A stretch of 64,000 nucleotides of DNA from Thermodesulfovibrionales bacterium (GTDB taxonomy: Bacteria; Nitrospirota; Thermodesulfovibrionia; Thermodesulfovibrionales; SM23-35), in contig JAVHLL010000010.1 of the NCBI GenBank assembly GCA_031082155.1, positions 23,975 to 87,974 on the forward strand, written 5' to 3'. The position numbers were made by a program, and so were the translations under genes. The number at the start of each line of letters is the position of its first letter. The first letter of the stretch is position 1. Positions 54,666 to 63,599 of the stretch are shown here, in pieces. Under the pieces are notes generated by a model. The model did not search any database. It saw only the letters and a program-made list of their open reading frames with translations, and was not told the origin of the DNA.

Positions 54666-57122
54666 TCAGAGCGGCAGGACGATTTTGAAGGTCACACCCT
54701 GCCATCTACCAGTGTGAACATCGAGAGATCCTCCGAAATCATCTATTATTTTTTTCGCAATGGACAAACCAAGCCCTGTTCCGCCTCTTTCGGACCGTGT
54801 GGTGAAAAACGGATCGAATATCTTACTCACCAGTTCATACGGGATTCCCGGTCCGGTATCAGTGATCTTTATAAATGCGTTCCGTTCTTCGTTCCCCGTT
54901 TCGAGCGTCAGGGTTCCTTTGTCTTCCATCGAATCAAGGGCATTTACGATCAGAGAAAGGAGCACCTGACGCATTTCTCCTTCGTTAACCTTGACGATAA
55001 ATCTGCCTCTGTAGTTCTTGATAACCTCAACGTTTTTCATTCTTCCCTGGAAACCGATCAGTTCGAGCGTCTTGTCCAGCATCTCGTTAATATCAGTGTC
55101 TTTCTTGTCTGAACCGGTCTTTCTCACAAAGGAAAGCATATTCGTGGTTATGCCCTTGCTCCGGATTATTTCCTCATTCATGATCTGCAGATAGCTTTCA
55201 AAGAGTTCCTTTTCAATATGTCCCTTTCTGATACGGCCGAGAAGGCCTTCCGTACAGGCAGAAATCGTTGCGAGAGGATTATTGAGCTCATGGGCGATGC
55301 CGGAGGCCATCTGGCCAAGGGCTGCAAGTTTTTCGCTCATAAGGAGCCTTACTTCATTCTCTTTTTTGTCGGTAATGTCCTGGAGCATCATCATGGAGGA
55401 AACAGTCCCGTCCTGATTGCGAATCGGGGTGCTCACCACATAATACCACCGGTTGTTTTCAGGACTGTTGCGTTCTCCCCTGATAATCTCTTTATCCTCT
55501 CTTCTCTTGTTATGGCACCACGGGCAGATATTTTCAAAACCGTGGAGAACCTTGTAGCATTTTTCGCCAAGAGCTGAGTATCCTATCTGATCGATCAATC
55601 GTTCGTTCATGAACTCTATACTGTTCTTATCGTTGCAAATATAGATAAACCCGTCGAATCCTTCGACGATTGCCTGATATTTTGCCTTTGAATCCTGAAG
55701 GTCTTTTTCCGCTTCTTTCCGCTCGGTGATATCCTGGACTGTTCCGATCATGCGCACCGGCTCACCACTTTCTCCGAAGGTTACTCTTCCCTGTTCATGC
55801 ACGTGACGGAGCGTTCCTTCCGGGAGGACGATTCTGTGGTCAATACTGTAAGGAGCGCCGTAGATTGCTTCATTCACCGATTTTTTTACAAGTTCTCTGT
55901 CATCGGGATGAACGGAATTCAGGAACACATCATAGGTTGCATCGGACTGTCCGGGTGACAATCCAAAAATACGGTAAATTTCTTCCGACCAGTACAATTC
56001 ATTCGTCAGAATGTTCCAGTCCCAATTACCCATATGGACAATTTTCTGGGCTTCGGCAAGACGCTCATCGCTTGCACGGAGAGCCTCTTCAGCCTTCTTT
56101 CTTTCTGTAAGGTCCCGCACAATTGTCTGTAGCCTTTCCTGGTCGATCTTTTTTGCGCTCACTTCAACATCGATGAGTCTCCCGTCTCTCTGCCGGAATC
56201 TCCGCTGGATAACGACCCTCTCTCCTGCAAGTACTTCACTGATTTTCAGAGGATACGACCGCAAATCCTCTTCAGGAATAATATTCTTTACATTCAGCCT
56301 GATGAGTTCGTCCCGTGCATAACCAAGCATATGGCATGCAGTCGTATTCACTTCGTTAATATTTCCTTCCCTGTCGAGGATGAATATGCCGTCCGATGCC
56401 TGTTCAATAAGCATCCGGTATTTCCGTTCACTTTCCATGAGATCCCTGTTCGCCCTGATCAGTTCCTCTGTCCTCTCCTGTATGCGTTTCTCCATTTCAT
56501 CGTGTGCGTTTCTGAGAAACTCTTCAGTTTTTTTGTTCATCAGGGCGATAGCTGCAAGCTCTCCGAAGCCCACCGCTATCCGGATATCGTCGTCGGTGAA
56601 ATCCGACCGTTTATTTGCAAGGCCGAGCAACCCAACAACTTTCCCCTTGACTTTCATGGGGACCATGAGCACATTTTTTAATGCCGCGTGTCCCTCCGGT
56701 ATGTACTGGTTGTATTCAGTGCCCGGGAAGTCGTTTTCACAGGATGCTTTTCCGCTCTCATGCACAAACCCCCTCAAGCCACGGATTGGCATGGGATGAT
56801 CCGGGTCAACACTGCATGGCATACCTCCGGAATCCAGATATGCAACTTCGTTCCGTTTTCCATCTTCGCTCACAAGCGCGATATACCCTGCCTTCGCTCT
56901 TACGAGTTTTTTACATGACTGAAAAATAGCGGAAGCGGCATCCTGGAAATTATGAGATTCCAGGACGGCCCGGACTCCCGCGAGCAGTGCATCTGTTTCC
57001 TGCTGATGCTTCCTGATCGCACGGAGTGTCCTCCGAAGAGCAGTGGCTACAGGTTTCGTCTTCATTCCTGGGCCTGCAGATTCTGCTTTTTTGCAGTAGT
57101 CGTTACTCTTTCTTTTCTGCAT
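54666..57122 (-). CDS. GAF/PAS sensor histidine kinase
   Basis: 818 residues, with no membrane segment evident. An N-terminal GAF-type domain (about 45-200, IRGLRGFVHESGKASCEND), a coiled coil, then three PAS domains (about 235-350, 365-475 and 490-605), a HisKA domain with the phospho-His in GIAHELNNPLATI near 620, and a HATPase_c domain with N box VNALDSM, G1 DTGPGIP and G2 GGTGLGLSIAKKI. The third PAS carries CPWCHNKRR, which may bind metal. The start could be 57122 or the ATG at 57065. Divergent from tolC. Confidence 0.9.
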   Translation of the reverse strand: MQKRKSNDYCKKAESAGPGMKTKPVATALRRTLRAIRKHQQETDALLAGVRAVLESHNFQDAASAIFQSCKKLVRAKAGYIALVSEDGKRNEVAYLDSGGMPCSVDPDHPMPIRGLRGFVHESGKASCENDFPGTEYNQYIPEGHAALKNVLMVPMKVKGKVVGLLGLANKRSDFTDDDIRIAVGFGELAAIALMNKKTEEFLRNAHDEMEKRIQERTEELIRANRDLMESERKYRMLIEQASDGIFILDREGNINEVNTTACHMLGYARDELIRLNVKNIIPEEDLRSYPLKISEVLAGERVVIQRRFRQRDGRLIDVEVSAKKIDQERLQTIVRDLTERKKAEEALRASDERLAEAQKIVHMGNWDWNILTNELYWSEEIYRIFGLSPGQSDATYDVFLNSVHPDDRELVKKSVNEAIYGAPYSIDHRIVLPEGTLRHVHEQGRVTFGESGEPVRMIGTVQDITERKEAEKDLQDSKAKYQAIVEGFDGFIYICNDKNSIEFMNERLIDQIGYSALGEKCYKVLHGFENICPWCHNKRREDKEIIRGERNSPENNRWYYVVSTPIRNQDGTVSSMMMLQDITDKKENEVRLLMSEKLAALGQMASGIAHELNNPLATISACTEGLLGRIRKGHIEKELFESYLQIMNEEIIRSKGITTNMLSFVRKTGSDKKDTDINEMLDKTLELIGFQGRMKNVEVIKNYRGRFIVKVNEGEMRQVLLSLIVNALDSMEDKGTLTLETGNEERNAFIKITDTGPGIPYELVSKIFDPFFTTRSERGGTGLGLSIAKKIIDDFGGSLDVHTGRWQGVTFKIVLPL

Positions 57123-57194
57123 CTGTTTGTTCCAACAATTTCAGTGGGTTGACCTGCTATAATGATTATACCATTGTTTTGTGAGGTGCTCAGA

Positions 57195-58481
57195 ATGGCT
57201 AATTTTCTTGTGTGTATTGTTACAGTATGTTCTCTGTTTTTGCTTCCCCCTTTCAGTCTGGCGGAAACCCTGGAAGACGGATGGAAAAGGTCTCTTTCTG
57301 CCGATAACCGTCTTCTCGCAGCAAAAAAAAATGTCGAATATTCTGCAAGGATCCTTGACGCATCAAAAGCATTGCGGTTTCCATCCCTGACTGTTGACAG
57401 CAGTTATACTCTGCTCAATCATTCACCTGCCGCCGCCGTTCAAAATCCTCTCATACCTTTCAGTCAGATACCCATGTCTGAAGACAAGAGTTTTTCCTAT
57501 TCCACTTCTGTCTCCCTGCCTCTTTTTACCAGCGGCCGCATCAGCAATACCATTCATGCTGCCGGTTCCAGCCTCAATGCTGAACAGCACAATGAAAAGA
57601 CAGCAGTCCTCGATCTCAAACTCAATGTCGCAGATGCATATATAACCGTTTTGCGTGTGCGTCATCTTGTTGAAGTTGCCGAGAGCAATATGAACAGCCT
57701 TGTTTCCTATACGCGTGATGTTTCGAATTTTTATCAAGAGGGAATGATTACAAAAAACGATCTCCTTGCTGCACAGGTTGAATTATCTGATGCCCGCCAA
57801 CGCTTCATACAGGCAGAGAACAGACTGAATATCGCACTAGCCTCTTATAACAGACTGACAGGGCGTACGCTTGACGCAGAAGTCACGCTTGATGATCTTT
57901 CTGCCGAACCTGCGAAAATTCCTTTAAATGAACTTACCTCACTGGCTCTTGAAAAAAGGCCGGAGTTGTCATCTCTTGAAGAACAGTCAAAGTCACTCCG
58001 TTTTCAGGCATCTGAAGTCCGCTCACTGGTATTGCCTCAGATAGTATTCAAGGGAGGTTACAGTTATACAGAAAACAGATATCAGGTGTATGAGGACCTC
58101 TGGTCCGCCACCCTCGGCCTGAGGTGGGAACTCTTCGACGGAGGTTCCGCCCGTCATAATGCCGCAGCGCTCATTCTGAAGTCAGAGTCTCTGGACAAAC
58201 TCAGAGCAGACCTTTCCTCGCTTATTACCCTTCAGGTGCGTCAGGCATTTCTCAACCTCGATGAAACACTCAAGCGCATAGAGGTCACCCGTGAGGCGAT
58301 GTCACAGGCAGAGGAAAATCTCAAGGTTGCAAAGGTACGATACCGCGAAGGAGTCGGTACGAATACAGAAGTGCTCGATGCAGAAACGCTTCGCGTAAAA
58401 AGCTACAGCAATTACTATAATGCGGTATATGATGCCATCCTGTCCAAATTCCGCCTGCAGTATGCGACCGGCACGCTTTAG
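57195..58481 (+). CDS. TolC-family outer membrane protein
   Basis: 428 residues with a signal peptide (MANFLVCIVTVCSLFLLPPFSLA). The mature protein has two TolC/OEP repeats: helical ITKNDLLAAQVELSDARQRF and GVGTNTEVLDAETLRVKSYS, and beta strands such as YSTSVSLPLFTSGRI and LGLRWELFDGGSARHNA. An outer-membrane channel for efflux or secretion. No inner-membrane pump or adaptor gene is adjacent, so its partner is elsewhere. The ATG at 57195 follows GAGGTG; a longer ATG at 57162 exists. Confidence 0.9.
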   Translation: MANFLVCIVTVCSLFLLPPFSLAETLEDGWKRSLSADNRLLAAKKNVEYSARILDASKALRFPSLTVDSSYTLLNHSPAAAVQNPLIPFSQIPMSEDKSFSYSTSVSLPLFTSGRISNTIHAAGSSLNAEQHNEKTAVLDLKLNVADAYITVLRVRHLVEVAESNMNSLVSYTRDVSNFYQEGMITKNDLLAAQVELSDARQRFIQAENRLNIALASYNRLTGRTLDAEVTLDDLSAEPAKIPLNELTSLALEKRPELSSLEEQSKSLRFQASEVRSLVLPQIVFKGGYSYTENRYQVYEDLWSATLGLRWELFDGGSARHNAAALILKSESLDKLRADLSSLITLQVRQAFLNLDETLKRIEVTREAMSQAEENLKVAKVRYREGVGTNTEVLDAETLRVKSYSNYYNAVYDAILSKFRLQYATGTL

Positions 58482-58491
58482 CTTGTAAACT

Positions 58492-60120
58492 TTATGAGTT
58501 CCCGGAAGTGACTTCAGAGGAACTTCCCCTTACAATCCCTGCGAGTATCTCCTTGTTTTCCTGAACATCGGTTGTGGTGACCATAGTCCGGATGGAAAAT
58601 ACTCTTAACGCATCAGAAACAGAAAGCGTTCCTTCACCGGAATCTTTCCTGCCGGCAAAAGGGAATACATCAGGGCCCCGCTGACACATGCAATTAATAT
58701 TCACACGGCACACCTGATTGACCAGGATATCAGTCAGTTTCCGCATTATTTCGGTGTCTTTCCCAAAAATACTCGCCTGCTGACCGTAACTTGATTGAAT
58801 AATATATCGTACCGGTATTTCAATGTCGTCGAAAGGCACAACCGGCACTACAGGCCCGAACTGCTCCTCACGATAAATTCTCATCTTTTCATTCACGGGA
58901 TAGAGCAAGGTCGGGTGGAAAAAGTTCCCATGAAAAGATCCTCCGGATCTGTTCATGATACGGGCTCCATATTTTTCAGCATTTTTCACAAGTTCGTTCA
59001 GAAATGTTGTCCTGTCGGATTCCGCGAGGGGTGTGATTACGATGCCCTCTTCCCACGGCATACCGCACTTCAAACGGTCCATCTGTTCTGCAAACCTATC
59101 GAGAAATGCACCGGCAATCTGCGAGTGCACAAAAAGTATTTTCAGGGCTGTGCAACGCTGTCCATTGAATGCAAGACTCCCCTGAACGCATTCTTTTATC
59201 GCAAGCTCAATGTCTGCATCCGGAAGGACGATCCCGGGGTTCTTTGCCTCCAGTCCCAATATGGACCGGAGCCTGTGTGGCTTCGGGTGCATGCTCTTCA
59301 GTTTTTCCGAAACCCTGCTCGAACCGATAAATGCAAGCACATCAACCTTCCCTGTGCGCAATATGGGGGGAATTATCTGTTTGCCCTCCCCGTACACGAT
59401 ATTCACTACGCCCGCAGGGAATGAAGTCCGGAACGCACTGAGCAGCGGATAGTGAAGGAGGACGCCCAATTTCGGAGGTTTGATCACCGTAGTATTCCCC
59501 ATGATCAGCGCCGGGATGAGTATTGATAACGTCTCATTCAGCGGATAGTTATACGGTCCCATACAGAGCACTACCCCTAACGGCGCCCTCCGTATATGAC
59601 CGAGAATCCCCTGTTCTCTCACGCATTGAGAGGAAGAACGGTCAAGACTTTTCACCGCATCAATGGTGTTCCGGATGTACTCGGTAGTGCGGTCAAATTC
59701 CTGCAATGCCCCTTCCAGCGATTTCCCTATCTCCCACATGAAGAGTGTGAGTATTTCTTCTTTCTTCGAGAGCATCTCTGCAAGAAAGGTTTCAACGCAT
59801 GCGATCCTTTCATAGACAGACATCGAGGGCCAGCCCCCCCTTCCATGATCATATGCGGAGATCGCAGCCTCAAGGGCTTCCATAGATTCCTTTTCGGTGA
59901 GTAGCGGGTACGATCCTATCACCGGCTGTATAATGCCTGAAGTAGTTTTTACATATATGGGCGAACGGATTTCCTGCATCTCCCCGTCCCACAACCGCAA
60001 TTCTCCGTTGATCAGATATTCCCGCTGCATGACCGGGCTTTTCAGGCAGAAACGTTCCGGTATCTCCGAAACATCAGGGAAAAGATCATCAGTCTTGTCT
60101 TCTAACACTATGTCCTTCAT
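58492..60120 (-). CDS. Aldehyde dehydrogenase, non-phosphorylating GAPDH-like (GAPN)
   Basis: 542 residues. NAD(P)-dependent aldehyde dehydrogenase fold with PYNYPLNETLSILIPALIMG, the nucleotide loop FIGSSRVSEKL and the catalytic Cys in FNGQRCTALKI near 325. The C-terminal CQRGPDVFPFAGRKDSGEG is the GAPN-type ending, suggesting irreversible oxidation of glyceraldehyde-3-P to 3-phosphoglycerate with NADP. Odd: where most family members have ELGGK it has GLEAK, moving the Glu two residues. The N-terminus is about 50 residues longer than S. mutans GAPN. Convergent with tolC, 10 bases apart. Confidence 0.82.
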   Translation of the reverse strand: MKDIVLEDKTDDLFPDVSEIPERFCLKSPVMQREYLINGELRLWDGEMQEIRSPIYVKTTSGIIQPVIGSYPLLTEKESMEALEAAISAYDHGRGGWPSMSVYERIACVETFLAEMLSKKEEILTLFMWEIGKSLEGALQEFDRTTEYIRNTIDAVKSLDRSSSQCVREQGILGHIRRAPLGVVLCMGPYNYPLNETLSILIPALIMGNTTVIKPPKLGVLLHYPLLSAFRTSFPAGVVNIVYGEGKQIIPPILRTGKVDVLAFIGSSRVSEKLKSMHPKPHRLRSILGLEAKNPGIVLPDADIELAIKECVQGSLAFNGQRCTALKILFVHSQIAGAFLDRFAEQMDRLKCGMPWEEGIVITPLAESDRTTFLNELVKNAEKYGARIMNRSGGSFHGNFFHPTLLYPVNEKMRIYREEQFGPVVPVVPFDDIEIPVRYIIQSSYGQQASIFGKDTEIMRKLTDILVNQVCRVNINCMCQRGPDVFPFAGRKDSGEGTLSVSDALRVFSIRTMVTTTDVQENKEILAGIVRGSSSEVTSGNS

Positions 60121-60155
60121 AACTTATTAACGGTCTCAAAATAGTATTCATATTT

Positions 60156-60241
60156 CACCCTCTCCCAACCCTCCCCCCTCAAGGGGGAGGAACTAACTAT
60201 AATCCCCTCTCCCCCGGCGGGAGAGGGTAAGGGTGAGGGGG
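60156..60241. repeat. C-rich inverted repeat element (CCCTCTCCC type)
   Basis: Starts CACCCTCTCCCAACCCTCCC, contains an inner CCCCCTC AA GGGGGAGG hairpin, and ends GGGAGAGGGTAAGGGTGAGG plus GGG. The ends are imperfect inverted repeats of each other. Similar short elements occur in many unrelated bacterial genomes. It lies just upstream of the GAPN-like gene start. Confidence 0.7.
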
Positions 60242-60475
60242 TCATTTATGTGTTTACTATTATGCGACTGTTAAAATCTATGGATTCCTTTCCGAAATCA
60301 AAAATCATTTTATTACAGAAACAGTTTTTTGTACAAGAGGGAAAACTCAAGGGGTCGAGATACTCTGTTGTATCGGGGATTGAGAAAGTTCTGCTACACA
60401 ATATATTTGTTGGTATTATGTCGAATTTCACACTTACACAAAAGTTACGCTTTCACAGTACACCCTCTATATGAG

Positions 60476-60566
60476 TGCAAGTACACATCTATAACTCAAA
60501 TTGTGAGATGAATATTCCCGAAAGAAATGCTAAATGCATAAACGCAAGCCTGACCCTAAGATTCCT
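60476..60566 (+). repeat. Island core repeat, copy C (91 bp)
   Basis: Matches 62177-62267 without gaps, with four mismatches in 91 bases, all in its left third. It ends GACCCTAAGATTCCT, exactly like the other two copies. It lies 12 bases downstream of the toxin gene stop (minus strand). Only this core is present here; the toxin-antitoxin remnant attached to copies A and B is missing. Confidence 0.85.
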
Positions 60567-60578
60567 TACTTGTTATCG

Positions 60579-60845
60579 TTACTTGAATCGATCGATAAGT
60601 TTATGAGTGCCAACAAAATAGAGCTTATAGATGTTGCCTTCCTGCTTAAAAATACACCGATAAAAGTCATCTACATAGAACTCCCGGAATTCAGAACCTT
60701 CGAGCTTATGAATTTTTAAAGAGGGATGTTTAGGATTTTCTTTGAGAAGGGATATTTGTTTTTTAAATTTTTTCTTTATTTCTCCGGCGAGTTCATCGTA
60801 CTGGGGCAAAAAATCAGGTTCTATAGCGATGAGATATTTGCTCAC
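60579..60845 (-). CDS. RelE/ParE-family toxin
   Basis: 88 residues. RelE/ParE-type fold: KKFKKQISLLKENPKHPSLKIHKLEG followed by FREFYVDDFYRCIFKQEGNIYKLYFVGTHKLIDRFK, with the typical C-terminal aromatic/basic strand. It likely cleaves mRNA at the ribosome or inhibits gyrase; which is unclear. The start is GTG at 60845, overlapping the antitoxin stop as GTGA. Complete and probably active. Core repeat C follows its stop. Confidence 0.82.
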   Translation of the reverse strand: MSKYLIAIEPDFLPQYDELAGEIKKKFKKQISLLKENPKHPSLKIHKLEGSEFREFYVDDFYRCIFKQEGNIYKLYFVGTHKLIDRFK

Positions 60846-61117
60846 TCTCTCTTATCCAGTTCCTTTACAAATTCATCTACATTATATTTCCTGTATTTAC
60901 CATCCTTAAAGTTCTTCTCAGCTTTCTTAATCTTTTCCTGTACCTTGTCAGTCCAGAACCATGCCTGAGAACGGGGGATGTTGATAGAGGGCTCAAGAAT
61001 GAGTTTCCCCTCCCGCACCTCCAGAATAAGCTGATCCCCTTCATTTATGTGGAGTATTTCACACACATCTTTAGGTATGGCTATCTGTCGTTTAGGTGAA
61101 ACCGTCAGTGTTTTCAT
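60842..61117 (-). CDS. AbrB/MazE-type antitoxin
   Basis: 91 residues. N-terminal SpoVT-AbrB swapped-hairpin DNA-binding domain (LTVSPKRQIAIPKDVCEIL, INEGDQLILEVREGKLILEP) and a charged C-terminal tail that would wrap the toxin (KAEKNFKDGKYRKYNVDEFV). GAGGAG precedes the ATG. A near-consensus promoter lies upstream at 61155-61183. It forms an operon with the RelE/ParE toxin and should autorepress that promoter. Confidence 0.85.
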   Translation of the reverse strand: MKTLTVSPKRQIAIPKDVCEILHINEGDQLILEVREGKLILEPSINIPRSQAWFWTDKVQEKIKKAEKNFKDGKYRKYNVDEFVKELDKRE

Positions 61118-61139
61118 AAAGCTATCTCCTCAGAAATTT

Positions 61140-61253
61140 TTACTTCTTAGTAAAATAATAAAATAATCTTACTATTTTGTCAATGTTAGTTGCCTGGTCG
61201 AAGCGGAGACCTTCTTTTTCCGCTATACGATGTAATTCGGCAGTCGTAATCAT
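61140..61253 (-). pseudogene. abiEii 5' remnant (nucleotidyltransferase toxin, truncated)
   Basis: 37 codons starting MITTAELHRIAEKEGLRFDQ, the usual beginning of AbiEii-type nucleotidyltransferase toxins, but after about codon 21 the similarity stops and the frame runs into AT-rich sequence and a stop. The ATG overlaps the AbiEi stop as ATGA, the normal AbiE operon arrangement. The rest of the toxin has been replaced by the toxin-antitoxin module at 60579-61117. The break point is near 61190. Confidence 0.65.
61155..61183 (-). promoter_or_regulatory. Promoter of the toxin-antitoxin operon
   Basis: On the minus strand: TTGACA, a 17-base spacer and TATTAT (five of six -10 bases), 38 bases before the antitoxin ATG. 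It lies exactly where the abiEii remnant loses similarity to its family, so it probably came with the incoming module. Confidence 0.65.
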
Positions 61254-62047
61254 GCCTTGATCTCCGTGTTAACCAATAATCCCCACCTGCGGTTGTATTT
61301 TCCCTGACGCGTAAGTGTAGGATCGAGAGGAGAAAAGCCGGGCGCAAGAGTGACTGCCCTTCGAAGAGCTTCAACATTTCCAAAGCCTAATGTCTCCATT
61401 AAAAAGCCGCGTCGCTTGGCAACTGCGCTGTTTCCTATTTTAGCTGCATATTTGCGGAGTTTGGATTCATTTAGTTGTGTCCAACCGATGGACAATACTT
61501 TGGCGACTTCTGCTACTCCACCGACATATTGTGGGAGATCCAATCCATCAACAATGGTTTTTTCTCTATCCGTAACCATAAAGGGCATCTCATCGATCCA
61601 GTCTTTTACAATGCCAAAAAACTTCTCAGGACGTATCGAGATTACTTTGTAACTCACTCCGAGCACGTCACCGGGAGGCCTACGCACAGGATGATCGGTT
61701 GCCACAAACACAGTCCGGGGAAGCTGTTCGGTCATGCCATGATGGTTAAGCGCTAACCAGTACGCAATTGCCGCGGGGGAAACCAGTTCCATGGCAACAA
61801 TAAATTCATGTAATTGAGGCGTCCGGTTTTCTCCCGACGAGAGCGGAAAGACGGCAAATCGCCCGCGTTTGATGCGCCGTATCCACCCTTTAGTCTGAAG
61901 ACGTTCAAGGAACTGTCTTGTCGGATCACTCTCTCTCAATGAACATGTTTCACAAACAGAATATCGACAGTCAGGCGTTCCTTCAAATATCCGATCAGGG
62001 TCATCTATGCTTATTATGAGGACAAGAAGAGGATACTGAAATACCAT
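61250..62047 (-). pseudogene. AbiEi-like antitoxin, 5' truncated
   Basis: AbiEi proteins are HTH repressors and antitoxins of type IV AbiE systems. From about residue 40 on, the frame is AbiEi-like: QFLERLQTKGWIRRIKRGRF (end of the winged HTH), SPAAIAYWLALNHHGMTEQL, VTDREKTIVDGLDLPQYVGG and the C-terminal LDPTLTRQGKYNRRWGLLV. The first 40 residues instead read through the antisense of a plus-strand toxin remnant and the repeat, so the native N-terminal helix of the HTH is lost. Its toxin partner is also cut. Whether the remainder is expressed is unknown. Confidence 0.7.
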
Positions 62048-62056
62048 GGGAAATGA
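61982..62056 (+). pseudogene. RelE-type toxin C-terminal remnant A
   Basis: Reads FKYPIRVIYAYYEDKKRILK then YHGK and stop. The YPIRVIYAYYEDKKRI segment is like the C-terminal strands of RelE-type toxins. Compared with remnant B it appears to have an internal deletion between two similar EDKKRI-coding stretches. The stop overlaps the next ATG as ATGA, as in toxin-antitoxin operons. Confidence 0.5.
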
Positions 62057-62267
62057 AGAAGCCGGGAGATCGCTACCTTAATGCAACAGCCGATGCCCTT
62101 GATGAGCGTCTTGAGAAAGAAGTCAGGGTATATTCAAGCGTCGCATAAAATATGTTCTTTAGTTATTCTGTCCACCTGTAAGGACATATCTATAACTCAA
62201 ATTGTTAGATGAATATTCCCGAAAGAAATGCTAAATGCATAAACGCAAGCCTGACCCTAAGATTCCT
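62016..62267 (+). repeat. Island direct repeat, copy A (252 bp)
   Basis: Identical base for base to 63646-63897. It contains the end of a toxin remnant, a 31-codon antitoxin remnant and the 91-bp core (62177-62267). The last base of the repeat is also the last base of the TAA stop of the ATPase gene on the minus strand (62267-62269). Confidence 0.95.
62053..62148 (+). pseudogene. 31-codon remnant after the toxin remnant (copy A)
   Basis: Reads MKKPGDRYLNATADALDERL then EKEVRVYSSVA and stop. It begins with an ATGA overlap on the toxin remnant, so it is probably the start of an antitoxin gene cut short. The same frame is present unchanged at 63683-63778. I do not recognise the family. Confidence 0.4.
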
Positions 62268-63502
62268 TAATAGAGAAATCCGAAGAGCCATAACGGTATT
62301 TTGTTGCCTACTCCAATCTCAGTATTATCAACCCCTAAAAAAGAATTCTTAATGTCTTTGATCTGGGAGAAGTCTTTATTCTTTCCACCGATCTCAAAAG
62401 TGTATCTGCCGTCAACGAGGAAGTCTCCCTGTGCAGGTGATGAGACTTTGTGTAAGGTTTCTGCCATATTCAGGAAAAAAGTCTCCCTCAGATTTCCGAT
62501 TTCAAGCGGCATTCGACTTGATATGGCATGGATCAGATTCGGGTTGTTCAGGTATATCTTTTCGGGCTTTTCAAGCTCTCTGAGCCCCCTGCCACCTTTT
62601 GAAACAGTCATTATAATCCCGGCGTCTTCAAGGTATTTGAGATAGGTTTTTAATGTTCTCTCATCCCCGACATCGAGCATTGTCTTCAATTTCTTCAAAT
62701 CAGGAGTAAAGGGTACCGAAGACGCAATAATCATAAGGAGCTTCTTGATCTTCTTTATGCTGTTTCCGCTTAATGAGGGATAGATGGCGATGAGATCGCT
62801 TTCAAGGGTTGTGTGGATGTTCTGTTCGAGGGTGAGGTAAAAAAGCTCTCTGTTTTTATATTCCCTGAAATAAGGATAGTATCCATACTCAAGATAGCGC
62901 TTAAAGAGAGCAAGAATCTTTTTGTCCTTCTTCTCGACAGCGTTGGTAATGCCGGCAGCGATACGCTGGTGGTTATTTATGATCTCCTCAAGTCCTGAGC
63001 TCTTTAAATTAATGCCGAGTTCGATCTCTATGAATTCCCTGAATGACATTCCAAACATTTTATATATAACAGCCCGTCTGCTCAGGTCATGACTGCCTTT
63101 GTAGATCTCCAGGGCTGAACTCCCTGAAGCGACTATTGTAAGCTTCGGGAAGGTGTCGTAAATGCTCTTTAGTTCGGTTGACCAGTTGGGATATTTGTGT
63201 ATCTCATCGAAACAGATCATCTCCCCGCCAAGGTTATAAAACTGCTCTGCTATCTCATAAAGAGAATGACCGCCGACAAGAAAATGGTCGGCCTGAATAT
63301 AAAGAGCACTATTTGTGAAGATATCGTTCTTGTAAGAGGAAAGAATATGTTGAATAATAGCAGTGGTTTTTCCCACTCCCCTCTGCCCTACAACAATGGG
63401 AAAGCGGTTTTTAAGCGGATATGTCCGTAGGAAATATCTGACATATTCCCTGTTGTTTATCCTGATGAAATTCTGGCTGAGGCGAAATAGTTCCTCTATC
63501 AT
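62267..63502 (-). CDS. AAA ATPase with C-terminal DUF4143
   Basis: 411 residues. Walker A VVGQRGVGKTTAIIQHIL near 37-54, Walker B EMICFDEIHKYPNW near 92-105, sensor VASGSSALEI near 126, and a C-terminal DUF4143 domain ending FEIGGKNKDFSQIKDIKNSF and PLWLFGFLY. Such ATPases are common in accessory islands and of unknown function. The gene looks complete; its TAA stop shares its last base with repeat copy A. A direct upstream ribosome site is weak (GGAGGC about 12 bases before the ATG). Upstream lies remnant B and repeat B. Confidence 0.85.
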   Translation of the reverse strand: MIEELFRLSQNFIRINNREYVRYFLRTYPLKNRFPIVVGQRGVGKTTAIIQHILSSYKNDIFTNSALYIQADHFLVGGHSLYEIAEQFYNLGGEMICFDEIHKYPNWSTELKSIYDTFPKLTIVASGSSALEIYKGSHDLSRRAVIYKMFGMSFREFIEIELGINLKSSGLEEIINNHQRIAAGITNAVEKKDKKILALFKRYLEYGYYPYFREYKNRELFYLTLEQNIHTTLESDLIAIYPSLSGNSIKKIKKLLMIIASSVPFTPDLKKLKTMLDVGDERTLKTYLKYLEDAGIIMTVSKGGRGLRELEKPEKIYLNNPNLIHAISSRMPLEIGNLRETFFLNMAETLHKVSSPAQGDFLVDGRYTFEIGGKNKDFSQIKDIKNSFLGVDNTEIGVGNKIPLWLFGFLY

Positions 63503-63599
63503 TTAAGCCTCCATTGATAGTAACGTAATCCTATCATAGCAAATAATTATTAGGATTGCAATACTATTACTGGAAAGCTTTATTTCGTCATTCACCACT

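Larger units (their letters stand above)
60121..60578. other. Gap between GAPN-like gene and the toxin gene
   Basis: 458 bases. It contains the C-rich inverted repeat (60156-60241) and core repeat C (60476-60566). Short open frames between them have no ribosome sites or recognisable protein and are not counted. This is the left edge of the accessory island. Confidence 0.55.

Noticed and set aside
55525..55560. Heme c-binding CxxCH in the histidine kinase (CPWCH)
   Set aside because: The protein has no export signal and no other cytochrome features; CPWC-type motifs are common in PAS domains and more likely bind metal or are structural.
60246..60511. Short open frames in the gap before the toxin gene
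   Set aside because: They overlap each other on both strands, have no ribosome sites and show no recognisable protein features.
62177..62267. Integron attC-like site in the island core repeat (GTTAGAT fits GTTRRRY)
   Set aside because: No matching RYYYAAC box pairs with it, copy C has GTGAGAT instead, and no integron integrase is in the window.
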